A stretch of 64,000 nucleotides of DNA, taken from contig CM068372.1 of NCBI GenBank assembly GCA_034769895.1, positions 377,866,910 to 377,930,909 of the forward strand, written 5' to 3'. Origin of the DNA: Magicicada septendecula. Lineage: Eukaryota; Arthropoda; Insecta; Hemiptera; Cicadidae. Shown in pieces: positions 22,986-33,798 of the stretch; the first letter of the stretch is position 1; each line of letters opens with the position of its first letter. The translations under genes and the position numbers were made by a program. The notes under the pieces are model-generated. The model did not search any database. It saw only the letters and a program-made list of their open reading frames with translations, and was not told the DNA's origin.

Positions 22986-24290
22986 ATGGATCAGGAGGAA
23001 GCGAGTGGAAGTGCGGCTCAGACTTCCACCGATTCGAGTGTAGAAGGAACGAATTTGGCGGAAAAGCTACAATTGGAAGCAGAACGTCGAAAACAAAAGG
23101 TCGAATATTGCCAAGAGTGGAAAAAGAAGCAAAAAGTACAGAAAATTGAGCAACGTTTGGTCAAAACTCCTCCACTAACTGAATCTGAACGTCTGCAACG
23201 AAAACGAGAAAATCAAAAACACTATCAAGAATGTAAGAAAGAAGCTAAGATGAAGAGCAATGAACAGGAAGGTTTGGTCAGAACTCCACTAACTGAATCT
23301 GAACGCCTGCAACGAAAACGCAAAAATGATAAACGGTATCGAGAACGCAAGAAAGAAGTAAAGATGATGAGCAATGAACAGGAAGAATGTGAAGAGAAGC
23401 AAGTGAGTAATTTAGCAAGATATATCAAAACTTTTATAATGACAATTTGAACGACTACTGCTTTGTTTGTGAACGAATTTGGTGGACTAAAAGCTTAAAA
23501 GATGTTACTGGACACGCAGACGTTATAGAAATACTTAATAAACATGGTTATAATATTCTTGACAAATCCAAAGTATGCCACAATTGCTACAGATGCCTAA
23601 AGAAGAACGAACAGGTTGCCACCTTATGCGACAATCAACGGCTATAAGTACCCACAAATACCAGAAAATTTACCTGAACTAACGCCAATAGAGGAACGTT
23701 TAATATCACCGCGCCTTCCATTCATGCACATTCGTAACATATCATACTTTGCTGGCGCTAAACGTATAATTGGACAAGTCATAAATGTACCGATAAACCT
23801 TGATACCACTACTCTGCAATTGCCTCGCATGTTGAATGACGATTTGGCGTTTAACTTTTGCCTTACGAAGCACATAATCTATAAAAGTTCTTATATGCAA
23901 GGACTGGTTTCTAAAAGTAAATTAAAGCTCTGGTTAAGGCATCTGTTGACGACTGAGCTATTCAGATATTATGACATCACGATTAATGACAAGTTCTTCA
24001 ATAATGAGCCTGAAAATGAATTCAGTGCGTCTAGTGAGGATGAAGACGAGGATCAAGAACGACAGCAAGTAGAATGGAAAGACTTATTGTATCGCATAAA
24101 TCAATCTAATAGCAAAATAACAAGCAACAGCATAATGTAACTGGCGAAGAGTACATCAAATTACAGCAGCATACCTTATTCTGGTGTGAAGATTTGATTT
24201 TAGATCTAGCCCCTGGACAAAATAATCAACCATTATCGCTCGCATTCGATGAAGATGCAGAAGACTTATCATTCCCAGCGATATATTGTG
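22986..24290 (+). pseudogene. Helitron-1, N-terminal half (DUF6570-type region)
   Basis: Three overlapping frames make one decayed protein. It starts MDQEEASGS with a basic, Glu/Lys/Arg-rich coiled region in which a unit around TESERLQRKR occurs twice. Then, after frameshifts near 23430 and 23635, come a Cys pair region (CFVCERIWW, VCHNCYRC) and the conserved block YKYPQIPENLPELTPIEERL, SPRLPFMHIRNI, IIGQVINVPINLD, typical of the region ahead of the Rep domain in arthropod Helitron-like proteins. The final segment ends FPAIYCG at 24290. A stop lies at 24138. The frame resumes at 32172, on the far side of a 7.9-kb insertion. Confidence 0.82.
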
Positions 24291-24499
24291 GTGTTGTAAC
24301 ACGCACTATACAGTGCTGGGCCCCAAATTAAACGTGCTACATAAAATATCATTATTCGACAAATGTATCACAAAACCACAATACATTACAATAACAACAC
24401 AATATATATCAACTAGTGGTCGCCCAGAGGTCGAAATTCAACCGTAATTCATTAAATTTTTAAGTTTGAACGTTATTGAGGTTCTTTTGTCAAAGAGTA

Positions 24500-25230
24500 T
24501 ACCTCTATAATCATTGCATGTAATTTTTTTGAATTTTGTTCTATAACGTCAGCTGCGAGCGTGTACAAATACGTCATTAGCGTGTGTTGTTTGCCTTAAT
24601 TCCCTGCAATACCTATGAAATTTAAAATTTAATGTTAGTAACAGTTGAAAAAAACACAATTACAGCTTGTATTCGTATTTATTTTTTGATATAATTCATT
24701 GTCAGTTTTAATTTTTTCATGTTATTATTGAATCAAATAAACGCTAATAAAAATGAGACTTGACATTCATAGAAGTATAAGATACATTGTTTTCAATTCC
24801 AGTGGATTACATTTCATTTTTGATAAGGTACAAAATTCAAAAAGTTTGAAGATTATCTGCTACAGAGCTTATATAATTTTTTAATTTTTTTTTCTATGCA
24901 TTAATTTTCGAGTTATTTGAAAAATATGAAAGATAGGAAAAATGAGGTTTAGCTTGGCTAAGCCATATTTAAAAAGCAATAACGAGTTTTTTGACATTTC
25001 CTTGGGTTTTTTTTATTGCCATACTGACCAGGTTTCGCCAAGGCTACACAGTTATTTTGCCTATCTTTTTCGAATTATATAAAATTTAAATAAAAAATTA
25101 ATAAAAAATAAAAAATGAAATAAAAAATACGTGCCTCATATTTTTTCATATATTTTTCATTAAATCAAAAAAACCGGGTGGTTAAAAAAATAATGTTGTC
25201 CATTGAACTTAAAATAGTTTGAAAGTGAAT
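24500..25230. other. Helitron-2 3' non-coding region
   Basis: AT-rich sequence between the helicase stop codon and the Helitron 3' end; no further gene is seen. Confidence 0.5.
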
Positions 25231-27267
25231 TTAATGATTCAGAACTTCTGTGTAAACGATGTTTTTTGTAAAAACTCTTTCATCATTTGCTAAATGCCCT
25301 TGGCCATTATATTCGGAAATATAAAATCTCAAACCATCGAATGATCGAACTCTACTTGCTGCGACGTACAATTGACCATGTGTAAAAACTGGCTGCCTCA
25401 ATAAAATTCAAATTTTTTCGAATGTTTGTCCTTGAGACTTATTTATTGTCATCGCAAATGCAGGTATAATTGGAAATTGAGTTCTTTGAAAGTTAAATGG
25501 TAAAACAGCACCGGAATATGTTAAATTTATACGTGGAATCAAAATTCTCTTATTGCGTGCGGTTCCATTTAAAACTTCACAATCAATAGCAGTACGATGC
25601 ATACACTTGATGCTCATTCTTGTTCCATTGACTAATGCTTCCTTTGTATTTAAGTTTCTGATCAGTAAAACGATGCAATTAACTTTCAATAGTAACTTAT
25701 GTGGTGGCAAACCACTAATAGTCAAAGAATTCAAAAACTCTACTGGATAGTTATTGATTTCATTGTCATCATCACAAATTATTTTATCGTAGCTATGATA
25801 TGTTTTCTGTTCACCTGGTATTCGATTAAGTATATCAGTATTAATAAAAGTACAATCATCATTTTTAGGTGCTAAAATAACTGACTTCAATATGTTATCT
25901 GAGAGTATGTTTTCGGAAATATTTCCATACACCTCATTAATAATATTATTTTCATCTCCTATTAATTGTTGAGGTATTTCAATAATATTTTCACCAAACT
26001 GAGGGAATTATGGGGCTTCATCATTACCAATTTTTTTCAAGAATTCGACAAATTCTATTTCACTTGGTAAGGCTCTCATATTTTGAGTAAACGTTACTTT
26101 ATGAAAATAAACAAATTTATGCCAACTCGTGACACAATTTTCAATAAAAGTTGCACATGATCCATGTGGGATAACTGGTAAGATTTGCCGAAAATCACCG
26201 CACAGAAGTATCGTTTTCCCTCCAAATGGTTTATGTTTATCATTTTCATCGCATAGATCCTGCAATAATCTATCTATGATTTTCAACACTTGCAATGGGC
26301 ACATAGAAATTTCATCAATAATTATCAATGATGATGAATTTATGTAACGTCCATAGCTACTATTTGCGGTAATATTCGCTATTGAATTTTCCAAAATGGG
26401 TATAAGCAATTTAAACACATTGTGTAAAGTTCTACCTCCAAGTAATAGAGTTGAAGCTATGCCACTGAACGCTGTTGCAATGCAACTAAGATTAAGCAAA
26501 TTTAATTTGTGAATGATTGCTGTTTGTGTGAATGTTTTTCCACAACCTGCATGAGCGGTTAAACAAAAAACATTAGATCCAGTATCATGATGCAAAACTT
26601 CACGAATCACACGATCAATTAGATTACGCTGTTCAATATTTGCTGTTTCATAATGCTCAGAAAACAGAAACTCTTGTTCTATTGGATCAATAGCATTTGC
26701 TTCGTCTTCTCTGCGAATACTTGGGAACTGGTAAACCAAGTTCTTGACATGACAAATTATGAACATTCAAAATATCTTCAATTTCTAATAGAGCTGTATT
26801 AAAGGATACTTCTTCGTTGTAGTCTCTCAAAAAATCTTCACTAAGATATACTTTAAATTCATTCCATAACGCCAATGCATTGGCTGGCACATTTAATGCA
26901 CAAATGTAACCAAATAAATTTCGCATTTGTTTTGGTGAATGTAATTCTTTTGCTTCATTTAAACATTCGCGCTTTCATTATCATTTGAAGCAATGCCGCG
27001 AGCATGGCACGCTTCAACAAAAGAAGTGTGTATAATTCCATTGTATGTTCTAACATCCTCAAATGATTTTGGACCACAGACATGTAATAAAAGCAGTCGT
27101 AAATGGAAAAGTTCGATGTCTTTTGGTGATACTGCATATATGCGTGTAATGATTTTATCACCTCCACGCCTTCTCTTCTTCCATTTTTTTCGGGAATCTT
27201 CCCACACATAATGCAAAGGAATTTCAATATACTTATATTCATGCGCTGATGGATCTGATCGATTCAA
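25231..27267 (-). pseudogene. Helitron-2 PIF1-family helicase region
   Basis: Minus strand, N to C: a linker with HYVWEDSRKKWKKRRRG and HLRLLLLHVCGPKSFEDVRT, then the SF1 helicase. Walker A is AHAGCGKT, followed by TAFSGIASTLLLGGRT; Walker B is IIIDEISM and the next motif LLCGDFRQILPV. Later motifs: NMRALPSEIEFVEFL, FAMTINKSQGQTFE, and after a stop QLYVAASRVRSFDGL. The helicase drives rolling-circle strand displacement. Breaks: frameshifts near 26950 and 26750, stops near 26005 and 25405. The natural end is a TAA at 25231-25233. Confidence 0.88.
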
Positions 27268-27278
27268 TTCAAAAAATG

Positions 27279-29546
27279 CTAATAATTTTGTTTGTCTTGC
27301 ATTTTCAATTGCTTGATGTTCTTGCCCTTCTCGAAAGTAAACATTCTGTCTACGCGGTAAATGAATGTCAAGTCTAACTGTGATTGAAAATGCATTGGTA
27401 ATTCATAGATGCACCATACAGCTTCAGTTGATCTGACATAACGGCCATTTAAAAAATTTTTAACTTCATCAATTTGTATTTCTTGACCTGGTTCATTTCT
27501 CTCTGAACCTAATTCAACAGATGCACTGTCATAGCCTTTATACATGTTTTTGTAAATGTATTTAACACTTTTAACTGTAATGCATACTTCAACATTTATA
27601 TGGCAATTAAATTTGGCAAGTAAATACGGATTGTATGGTACAACATAACGATTGTCGAGGCAACTACCGCGAACTTCAACATTAATACCATTATCACGCC
27701 CTTCTGTATAATGGATATCCATTTAATGATTCACATGTAAATTCATTAAATCGTTTTGGATAATCTTTTGTGCATTTTCCATCTCTCATACATACAGAAT
27801 TTAGATTAAGTACACCGCATGGACCATGCATCATGTGTTTTACAACATATTCATGTAATGTAGGATGTGTTTGAATGTTAGGAATCTCCGCAGATACAAC
27901 TTTATCAATATCGGTAGCGTTAACAATTTTATCTTGCTCATTTAAAGAGAGTAAAATGTGAGCATGAGGCAATCCTCTCTTTTGAAACTCAATTGTATAA
28001 ATGAGTGCTTCAACTTTACCGAAGATTTTTTTTAGTGTAAGGCCCTCAATTAATGCTTTCAGTTTGGACTTGAATACACGCACAACAATATCAGGTCGAA
28101 AATTAGCTGACTCACCTACGCCAATATTGCTAACTATTTCAGGCCAACTTGGATTGCAAGTCATTGTAATAAACAAAGAAGGCTTTCCGAAATGTTGTAC
28201 AATTGACATTGCATCTAAATAATTCTGATACATATTTCTTGGAGATCCATTGAATGAAGATGGTAAAATTACTCTACGGCCAACATTATTGGCATTGGGG
28301 TTCAGTTCTAAATAATCTGTTAAATTGTTGTAAACTTCAGACCTAAGACTTGTTTGATTTTGTCGAATGAAATATAACCTTGTGCCCTCTGTTCTCACAT
28401 ACATATCAACTATCCACTGCAGAAATAATTTTTGTGAATGGTGCAACATGCATCTTCTCTAATTGCAAGTCGATAGGCTGCATACTGAAGCATGGTTAAT
28501 TTATTTCTGGGCGCTCTTGAATTAGATGTAGTTGGTACATTATGAGAAATATTGATATGCCACCCAGTATCACCATTTGGAAAAAGTAATGGATACGCTA
28601 AAGGGTCCAATGATGAATCCAAAACAGAGATATTTTTAATGGTACCATTAACTTTTGAAAACGAAACCATATTTCGTTCAAAGGGTGGCTCACCATCAAC
28701 TGTACTAAATATTACTGCTACATCAGTTTGAACTGCATCATTATAACGGCGTAGATCTAAATCACGATTTACTTTAATGAGCATACAAATTTCTTTATTT
28801 TGATTTTCAACTCTCTGACAATGATCTTTCATTGCAATGAATGACCGAACGAAAGGATTAATGCGTTCCAATTCAAGAGAGATTTCGCGCATTATGTTGT
28901 TATTCCATGTTTGATTATAGTGTTCACGTAATCTATAATTGACAGCAGTGTCAACATCATAAAAATATAATTGCGCATAACATGGTCAGCGACCATATCC
29001 AGCAGTCATTGGACCTGATCTGTGATAAAATACATCATGTATTTTAAAATGATACACTCCACACGTAACTGTATCCGAAATTTTAGCTTCTGAGCTAACC
29101 ATAGCAAATGATGAATTGTATTTACGAATGTTTTCAAAATAATTTTTTGACTTCCTTTTTATTGAAGGTTCATTTGAAGTAAGTCCATCATACAATGATT
29201 TATTTAAGTATTCATTTTGACTTAAGGCCGGTAATATTGCTTTACCCTTATGACAACATGAAGTGAATGCAGTCCTTTCACCTAAAGTGACCTCAGATTC
29301 GAAATGTTTTGCATTGCAAAACCTGCATTGTAAATGCATTAATCCACAATCAAAAGTATTAAAATTTCTTGGAATGACATTCAGTGTGCATTTAAATATA
29401 TCCCTCAAAATAATTTCATCATTTTGTATACTATTTACACTATTTAAATTTGCATTTGGTCTATTATCATTTTGACTTTCACGCGAATATATATTCCTTC
29501 TTCTTTGTCTCTCACTCCGACCCGTCAGTGTTCTATGTCGAGGCAT
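27279..29546 (-). pseudogene. Helitron-2 N-terminal and Rep (HUH) region
   Basis: Minus strand. The start MPRHRTLTGRSERQRRR is basic; CRFCNAKHF and FTSCCHKGK may form a zinc-finger-like unit. After a stop (28984) comes the Helitron N-like domain (SLDPLAYPLLFPNGDTGWH, MLQYAAYRLAIRE). After a frameshift near 28430 comes the Rep domain: IVQHFGKPSLFITMTCNPSW, the HUH motif as PHAHILL, and the catalytic Tyr block LHEYVVKHMMHGPCG with only one clear Tyr. A further frameshift near 27710 leads to EVRGSCLDNRYVVPYNPYLL. Rep nicks and joins single-stranded ends in rolling-circle transposition. At least three lesions. Confidence 0.88.
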
Positions 29547-29974
29547 AATGGAAGTAGGTGCAAATATCTGAATGTAAAAAAAAATGTAGTGAAATTACTG
29601 AAACTAAGATTAGACAGGGTTTAATTTAAAAATAATAAAATGTACTCACCTTTTTGAAACCACCAATAATAATTAGGCGAGAGTAAGTCAATTCAAATTG
29701 CTGCTGCAAAATTTTCCTTTTGCAACAGGTGTATATTAAGCAAGCTGTATTTCACTTTCAACTGCACATTAATATATAAAACAGAGATATCTAATATACA
29801 AAATATAAAATAAACGCTATTTTGCCTTGACATACACTCCACAGACTATTGAAAAAGGAACATTTGAAATCACACAAAATTCACAGCTCATTCAGTCAAT
29901 CTGTCAGTAATTATTTGTTGGCAACATTTTAAAATTCTTTGGCGACAATCTCTACTCTATGCGACTGTTTGACC

Positions 29975-30060
29975 ACAGACTATTATGTGTTTGACATTGG
30001 CAGTATGAACGTAAACAAACGACAGACTATTATGTGTTTGACATTGGCAGTATGAACGTA
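29975..30060 (+). repeat. 47-bp tandem duplication
   Basis: The 39-bp stretch at 29975-30013 recurs identically at 30022-30060 (period 47), within the Helitron-2 5' untranslated region. Confidence 0.9.
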
Positions 30061-30340
30061 CACTAAAATGAAAAAATTATAATTTTATTGCCTGGCAACA
30101 AAATTATTTTATTTTTAACAATTACCATTGTTTGAAAAAGTTTAAATGAATTTTCAAGTGCAAATGAATGTTTTATTTTATTTAATTTAATGTATTTGTA
30201 ACACATATTATATATAAAATTTAGCTTTCTGCACTCCTTCTCCATATAAACTTTAACTATGCCAAATCTCACACTCCTCCGTGCGCGCAATATGCTTAAA
30301 AAGGGGTACTAAGTTTTCTCTTCACGTATTAATATATAGA

Positions 30341-31628
30341 TAATATAACACTAGGTACCACAATATAATAAAATTAGCTGCTACCTATAACTCACCATAA
30401 ATCTAGCGTTCATTAAAACAGACATAATAACTGACTTACATGCAATGGAGGGTGGTATGTAAAGAAAATTATACTACCAGCTGGTGAGCAGAGTTAAATG
30501 AATTTATTCATTCAAAAACAAAGTTAGCCTCTTGATGCTGAGTAATTACGTATCAGCCAGCATGTAATAATTCTTTTTGTTTAATTAAATTCTGAAAAAA
30601 TTAACTGTTGAATAAATTGAAAAGTGAATAAATTAAGCCGTGCATAAAATCTTGACTAAGTGTCGATTTACAAGGTGAATCGAACACTGATCCAAAATTA
30701 AGTAGAATAAATCAGTTCTATGAATCAGTACAAGTTTACATTTTTAGTTATGCGCAGCAAACATGCTGTGATCTGTTAGTAAGTTTCTCACACTTGCTTA
30801 TACTTAAAGTCTGTGAAAAATGTATACGTTCATATTTCCTTTTTTGCTAACTGTGTGGAAGTTGGAACTACAGCTTGGTGTTGTTAATTAAAAAGAACAT
30901 TGTTACTTGAACAGCACAAGGTGTATAGAGGCGTCGAGTCCGCTCCTGCTCACGCCATGCGTCCATGGGTTACAGGTTCAAGCTTCTATATTGCCTGTGG
31001 GAAGTATCTCCGTAAGTGAAGCAAAACTGTATGAAGAAATGAATTCCTGAAATTCTTAATCCCGTTCATGGAACCAAGTTCACACTGTAAATTCCAGATC
31101 TTTTAGTATGGGTTTACCATTACCGTGCTCACATATTCAATCATACAACATCTGACAGACACTTACAAAATACAGTTATTACAATCACAAAGCTACGGCT
31201 CAATTCTATAACAACATTAAATTAACGTAAACAAATTACATATCTTTCTTTTCTGTACTCAACTGGCTGAAATTGGCTTTTGTTAAGAGTCTTACGGTTA
31301 CAAACATGCTATATCATGGTCCATTACAGATTACAATTCTTTTATTTTTACATAAATTACATACAATTGCTTCTACAGAAATGACAAACAAATATAATTA
31401 GCCACCAGTACTGATCCATAAGGACAGAAATAATTATAAATACCTTGGTAAAAGAGGCTCCAAATTTAGGCATCGGTAACTCTGCTCACAGCGATATTCG
31501 CTAGTCGACTAAGCCAAACTTGTCTAGCGAAAACCTTTTTAGGGAAGGAAAGGAGGGGGTAGCACCGTGACGCCAGGACATCGAGCAAAGTACGAACATA
31601 ATCCCGTAACGCGACAGTATACTTATAT
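30341..31628. other. AT-rich body of the LTR-type insertion
   Basis: No coding region. At 30924-30984 a TAGAGGCGTCGAGTCC...GGTTCAAGC pair has the spacing of tRNA-type A and B boxes and may be an old SINE head, but the match is weak. Confidence 0.35.
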
Positions 31629-32167
31629 TGTTGCGTTCGGCGTGAGCCGAATAACTGCACCAGAACTCCCCCCCCCCCCCCGAAAGGCAAGCGTCGGGTG
31701 CAGAAATGGCGATTGTCCATGGTAAACCTTAGCAAAGGGCGCAATTTCAGTACACAAGAAAGGCTGGGAATCGGCACAGTGACCTAGCTTCTCCCAAAAC
31801 AAGAAACACTCCCAAATTAAACCAACAAAACACCCACACGAGGACAAAAGGGAGTCCCATAACTAACAGATAACAAGCAAACATAACAACTCGATTGTAA
31901 CTCACTCTGACTTCAACAATACTCCATAACGAGACACATACTCCAATACACATAACGCAAACAAGATACAAACATTTAGTCAATGAGTATCCCGTGCACG
32001 GGGACAGGGCTAAAGCCAATCAAACAAAGTCGAATTCGGTGAATTTGGCACCTTTTGTGTGCAATACTAGAAGGTTTCAAATCAGTTGGTATGGCACTAG
32101 CCGCCATTTAAAGACAACACTGAGGAGCACCTTCGGTCACCCTTCGGTGAGCCGAATAACTGCAACA
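31629..32167. repeat. 539-bp segment with TGTTGC/GCAACA ends and internal direct repeats
   Basis: Starts TGTTGCGTTCGG and ends CTGCAACA. The 18-bp GTGAGCCGAATAACTGCA occurs at about 31645-31662 and again at 32148-32165. The segment is GC-rich, with a C-run near 31670. It could be the promoter-bearing part of the solo LTR with a partial duplication of the terminus, or a separate insertion. Confidence 0.45.
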
Positions 32168-32171
32168 GTGT

Positions 32172-32973
32172 GAAACGGTGGTTTACTTGTCGAACCACAC
32201 CATTCATGATAGCTAGTAGCGAAATACGTAGACGGGATCGGAGAGGTGTAAAATCCGATCATATCTTGTATATGGCTGCTAAAGTGCTGCGTTTGAGAAT
32301 CATAGGGAATGTAAACTTAGCATTTCGAGCAAATAATAATCAAATCAACAGCGTATCAAGACGAGACCTGGAAGATACCGAGTTTGTTAAGAGCTTGCTG
32401 CTAAAAAATGAAGCGTTCATGAGAAACATACCGAACTTAATCCAATATTGGCATCAGCGTAAAGTGGAATTATTCAGTATGATACGACAATTAGGCAAAC
32501 CTACCATATTTCTCACATTGAGCGCTTCAGAAATACATTGGCCTCATCTCTTAGAATCTATTTATCGCTTTCAAGAAGATATACCAGTAGACGTGCCGAT
32601 AGATCCAGCGATATTTGACGGCATGTCGAGCACAAATCGAGCAGAATTGGTAAACAACGCTCCAGTTTTGTGCTGCTTGTATTTCGAGAAATTGGTGTCG
32701 ACCTTTATTAACGCGTTTAAAAAACCAAATGGCGTGTTCGGAGATCATTACGTAGTTGATTATTTCAAGCGCATCGAATTCCAACATAGAAGTAGCCCTC
32801 ATTGTCATATGTTACTATGGTTAAATAGTGCACCAACGTGTAAAAATATCACAGATAATGACGATTTAACCGCCATTACATCGTTAATCGATCAAATAAG
32901 CACAGTCCATAGTTCAAAATTGAAAAGCGAACGAAATTTACAGACGCATTGTGTTTTTCCCGAGTATAATTAG
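32172..32973 (+). pseudogene. Helitron-1, Helitron-like N / Rep start
   Basis: Continues the protein interrupted at 24290: RTTPFMIASSEIRRRDRRGV, then AFMRNIPNLIQYWHQRKVEL, IRQLGKPTIFLTLSASEIHW and the Rep HUH motif as SPHCHMLLWL. These are the standard order of the Helitron-like N-terminal domain and start of Rep. The frame is intact for 267 codons, then ends in FPEYN and a stop, earlier than family members, so the catalytic Tyr region and the helicase are missing. The breakpoint is near 32955, just before the PLE-B insertion. Confidence 0.85.
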
Positions 32974-33106
32974 TGTTGTGAGTCAACATACAAATTATCC
33001 ATGTTTAAAAGGAATAAATCCCAAATGTTTAGTACCAAGCCACGTGTTGTTCAATCAAATATATTGGAACTTACCGTCTGCGGCTTTCCAGAAACAGCGT
33101 CTTTAT

Positions 33107-33148
33107 AAATTTACATGTTTCGGGACCCTTGTCCCATCATCAGAATTT
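33107..33148 (-). ncRNA. Hammerhead ribozyme, PLE-B left arm
   Basis: Identical on the minus strand to the 35364-35405 motif: AAAUU/AAUUU stem I, CUGAUGA, GGGAC/GUCCC stem II, GAAA, ACAUGU stem III, cut site after GUA. Confidence 0.78.
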
Positions 33149-33303
33149 AAAAGTAATTGTGTATCATTTAAATATGATACACTTGTCAAACACTTAAAAT
33201 ATTAAAATCTAATATAAAATAACTTAATATAACATATTATAATATTTACAACGAGTACGAAGGTTACCGATGTACATCGTATGAAAACCGACCGCGCACT
33301 AAT

Positions 33304-33795
33304 CTATGTCTCGCTCCCACCACGACAGTAGCGCAAGGCAGTGTTGTACAATACATTTGATTTGAAGACCAATTTATCATTTAAAACATGCGGCTTGGTA
33401 CCAATATTATTGTGTGCTTTATAAATTTCGTATTCTTCAAGAGCGTTCAAATATCCCCCTTTCTTACATATGTGAATGGGTTTCAAATTAGTTTTAAAAT
33501 TTGTGTAGCTATGATTTTCGGAAATCAGGTGTTCTGCAAATTTTGACTTGACACTGTCCAAACTGTGAAAATGTGTAGGCGGCCTATGTTCTAAAAATCT
33601 TTTTAAAAAACCACGTCCTGTCTGGCCCACATAAAAAGCGTCGCAATCGTCACATATCAATTTGTAAACACCAGTTTTGTGTTCAAGGCTGGTGGTTGTG
33701 CGGACACGAAGATTATTCATAATACTATTAGTGGTCTTATAAGTGACCTTGATATTACTGGTTTTACCAAAAATTGACCCAAAGATCTGTGGCAT
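33304..33795 (-). CDS. PLE-B GIY-YIG endonuclease fragment (inverted arm)
   Basis: A 163-codon open frame containing the linker end (MPQIFGSIFGK) and the full GIY-YIG domain (GVYKLICDDC, FYVGQTGRGF). It differs from the right-arm protein at a few residues (for example KKGGYLNA against KKGRYLNG), so the arms have started to diverge. It lacks the whole RT and is a by-product of the inverted 5'-truncated insertion, not a separate gene. Confidence 0.85.
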   Translation of the reverse strand: MPQIFGSIFGKTSNIKVTYKTTNSIMNNLRVRTTTSLEHKTGVYKLICDDCDAFYVGQTGRGFLKRFLEHRPPTHFHSLDSVKSKFAEHLISENHSYTNFKTNLKPIHICKKGGYLNALEEYEIYKAHNNIGTKPHVLNDKLVFKSNVLYNTALRYCRGGSET

Positions 33796-33798
33796 AAA

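Larger units (their letters stand above)
24413..30340 (-). mobile_element. Helitron-2, complete with both ends
   Basis: On the minus strand the element starts TCTATATATTAATACGTGAAG (5' end at 30340), a classic Helitron 5' terminus, and ends CTAG (24416-24413) after a GC-rich sub-terminal stretch. The flanks are A and T, as expected for insertion between A and T without duplication. It encodes the Helitron Rep and PIF1-like helicase regions, 5.9 kb in all. Both coding halves carry many frameshifts, so it is no longer autonomous. It is nested in the LTR-type insertion. Confidence 0.82.
24295..32167 (-). mobile_element. LTR-type insertion in Helitron-1 (contains Helitron-2)
   Basis: The insertion is defined by Helitron-1. 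Removing 24295-32167 and one copy of the 4-bp duplication GTGT (24291-24294 and 32168-32171) rejoins Helitron-1 in frame (IYCG followed by VKRWFTC). The inserted sequence starts TGTAAC and ends GCAACA, the TGT...ACA ends and 4-bp TSD of an LTR element. Without Helitron-2 it is 1.95 kb with no coding region, consistent with a long solo LTR on the minus strand (GC-rich 5' part 31450-32167). I found no second LTR. Confidence 0.7.

Noticed and set aside
30920..30990. tRNA gene or SINE head
   Set aside because: Only weak A- and B-box resemblance; no cloverleaf could be built by eye. Kept as a remark only.
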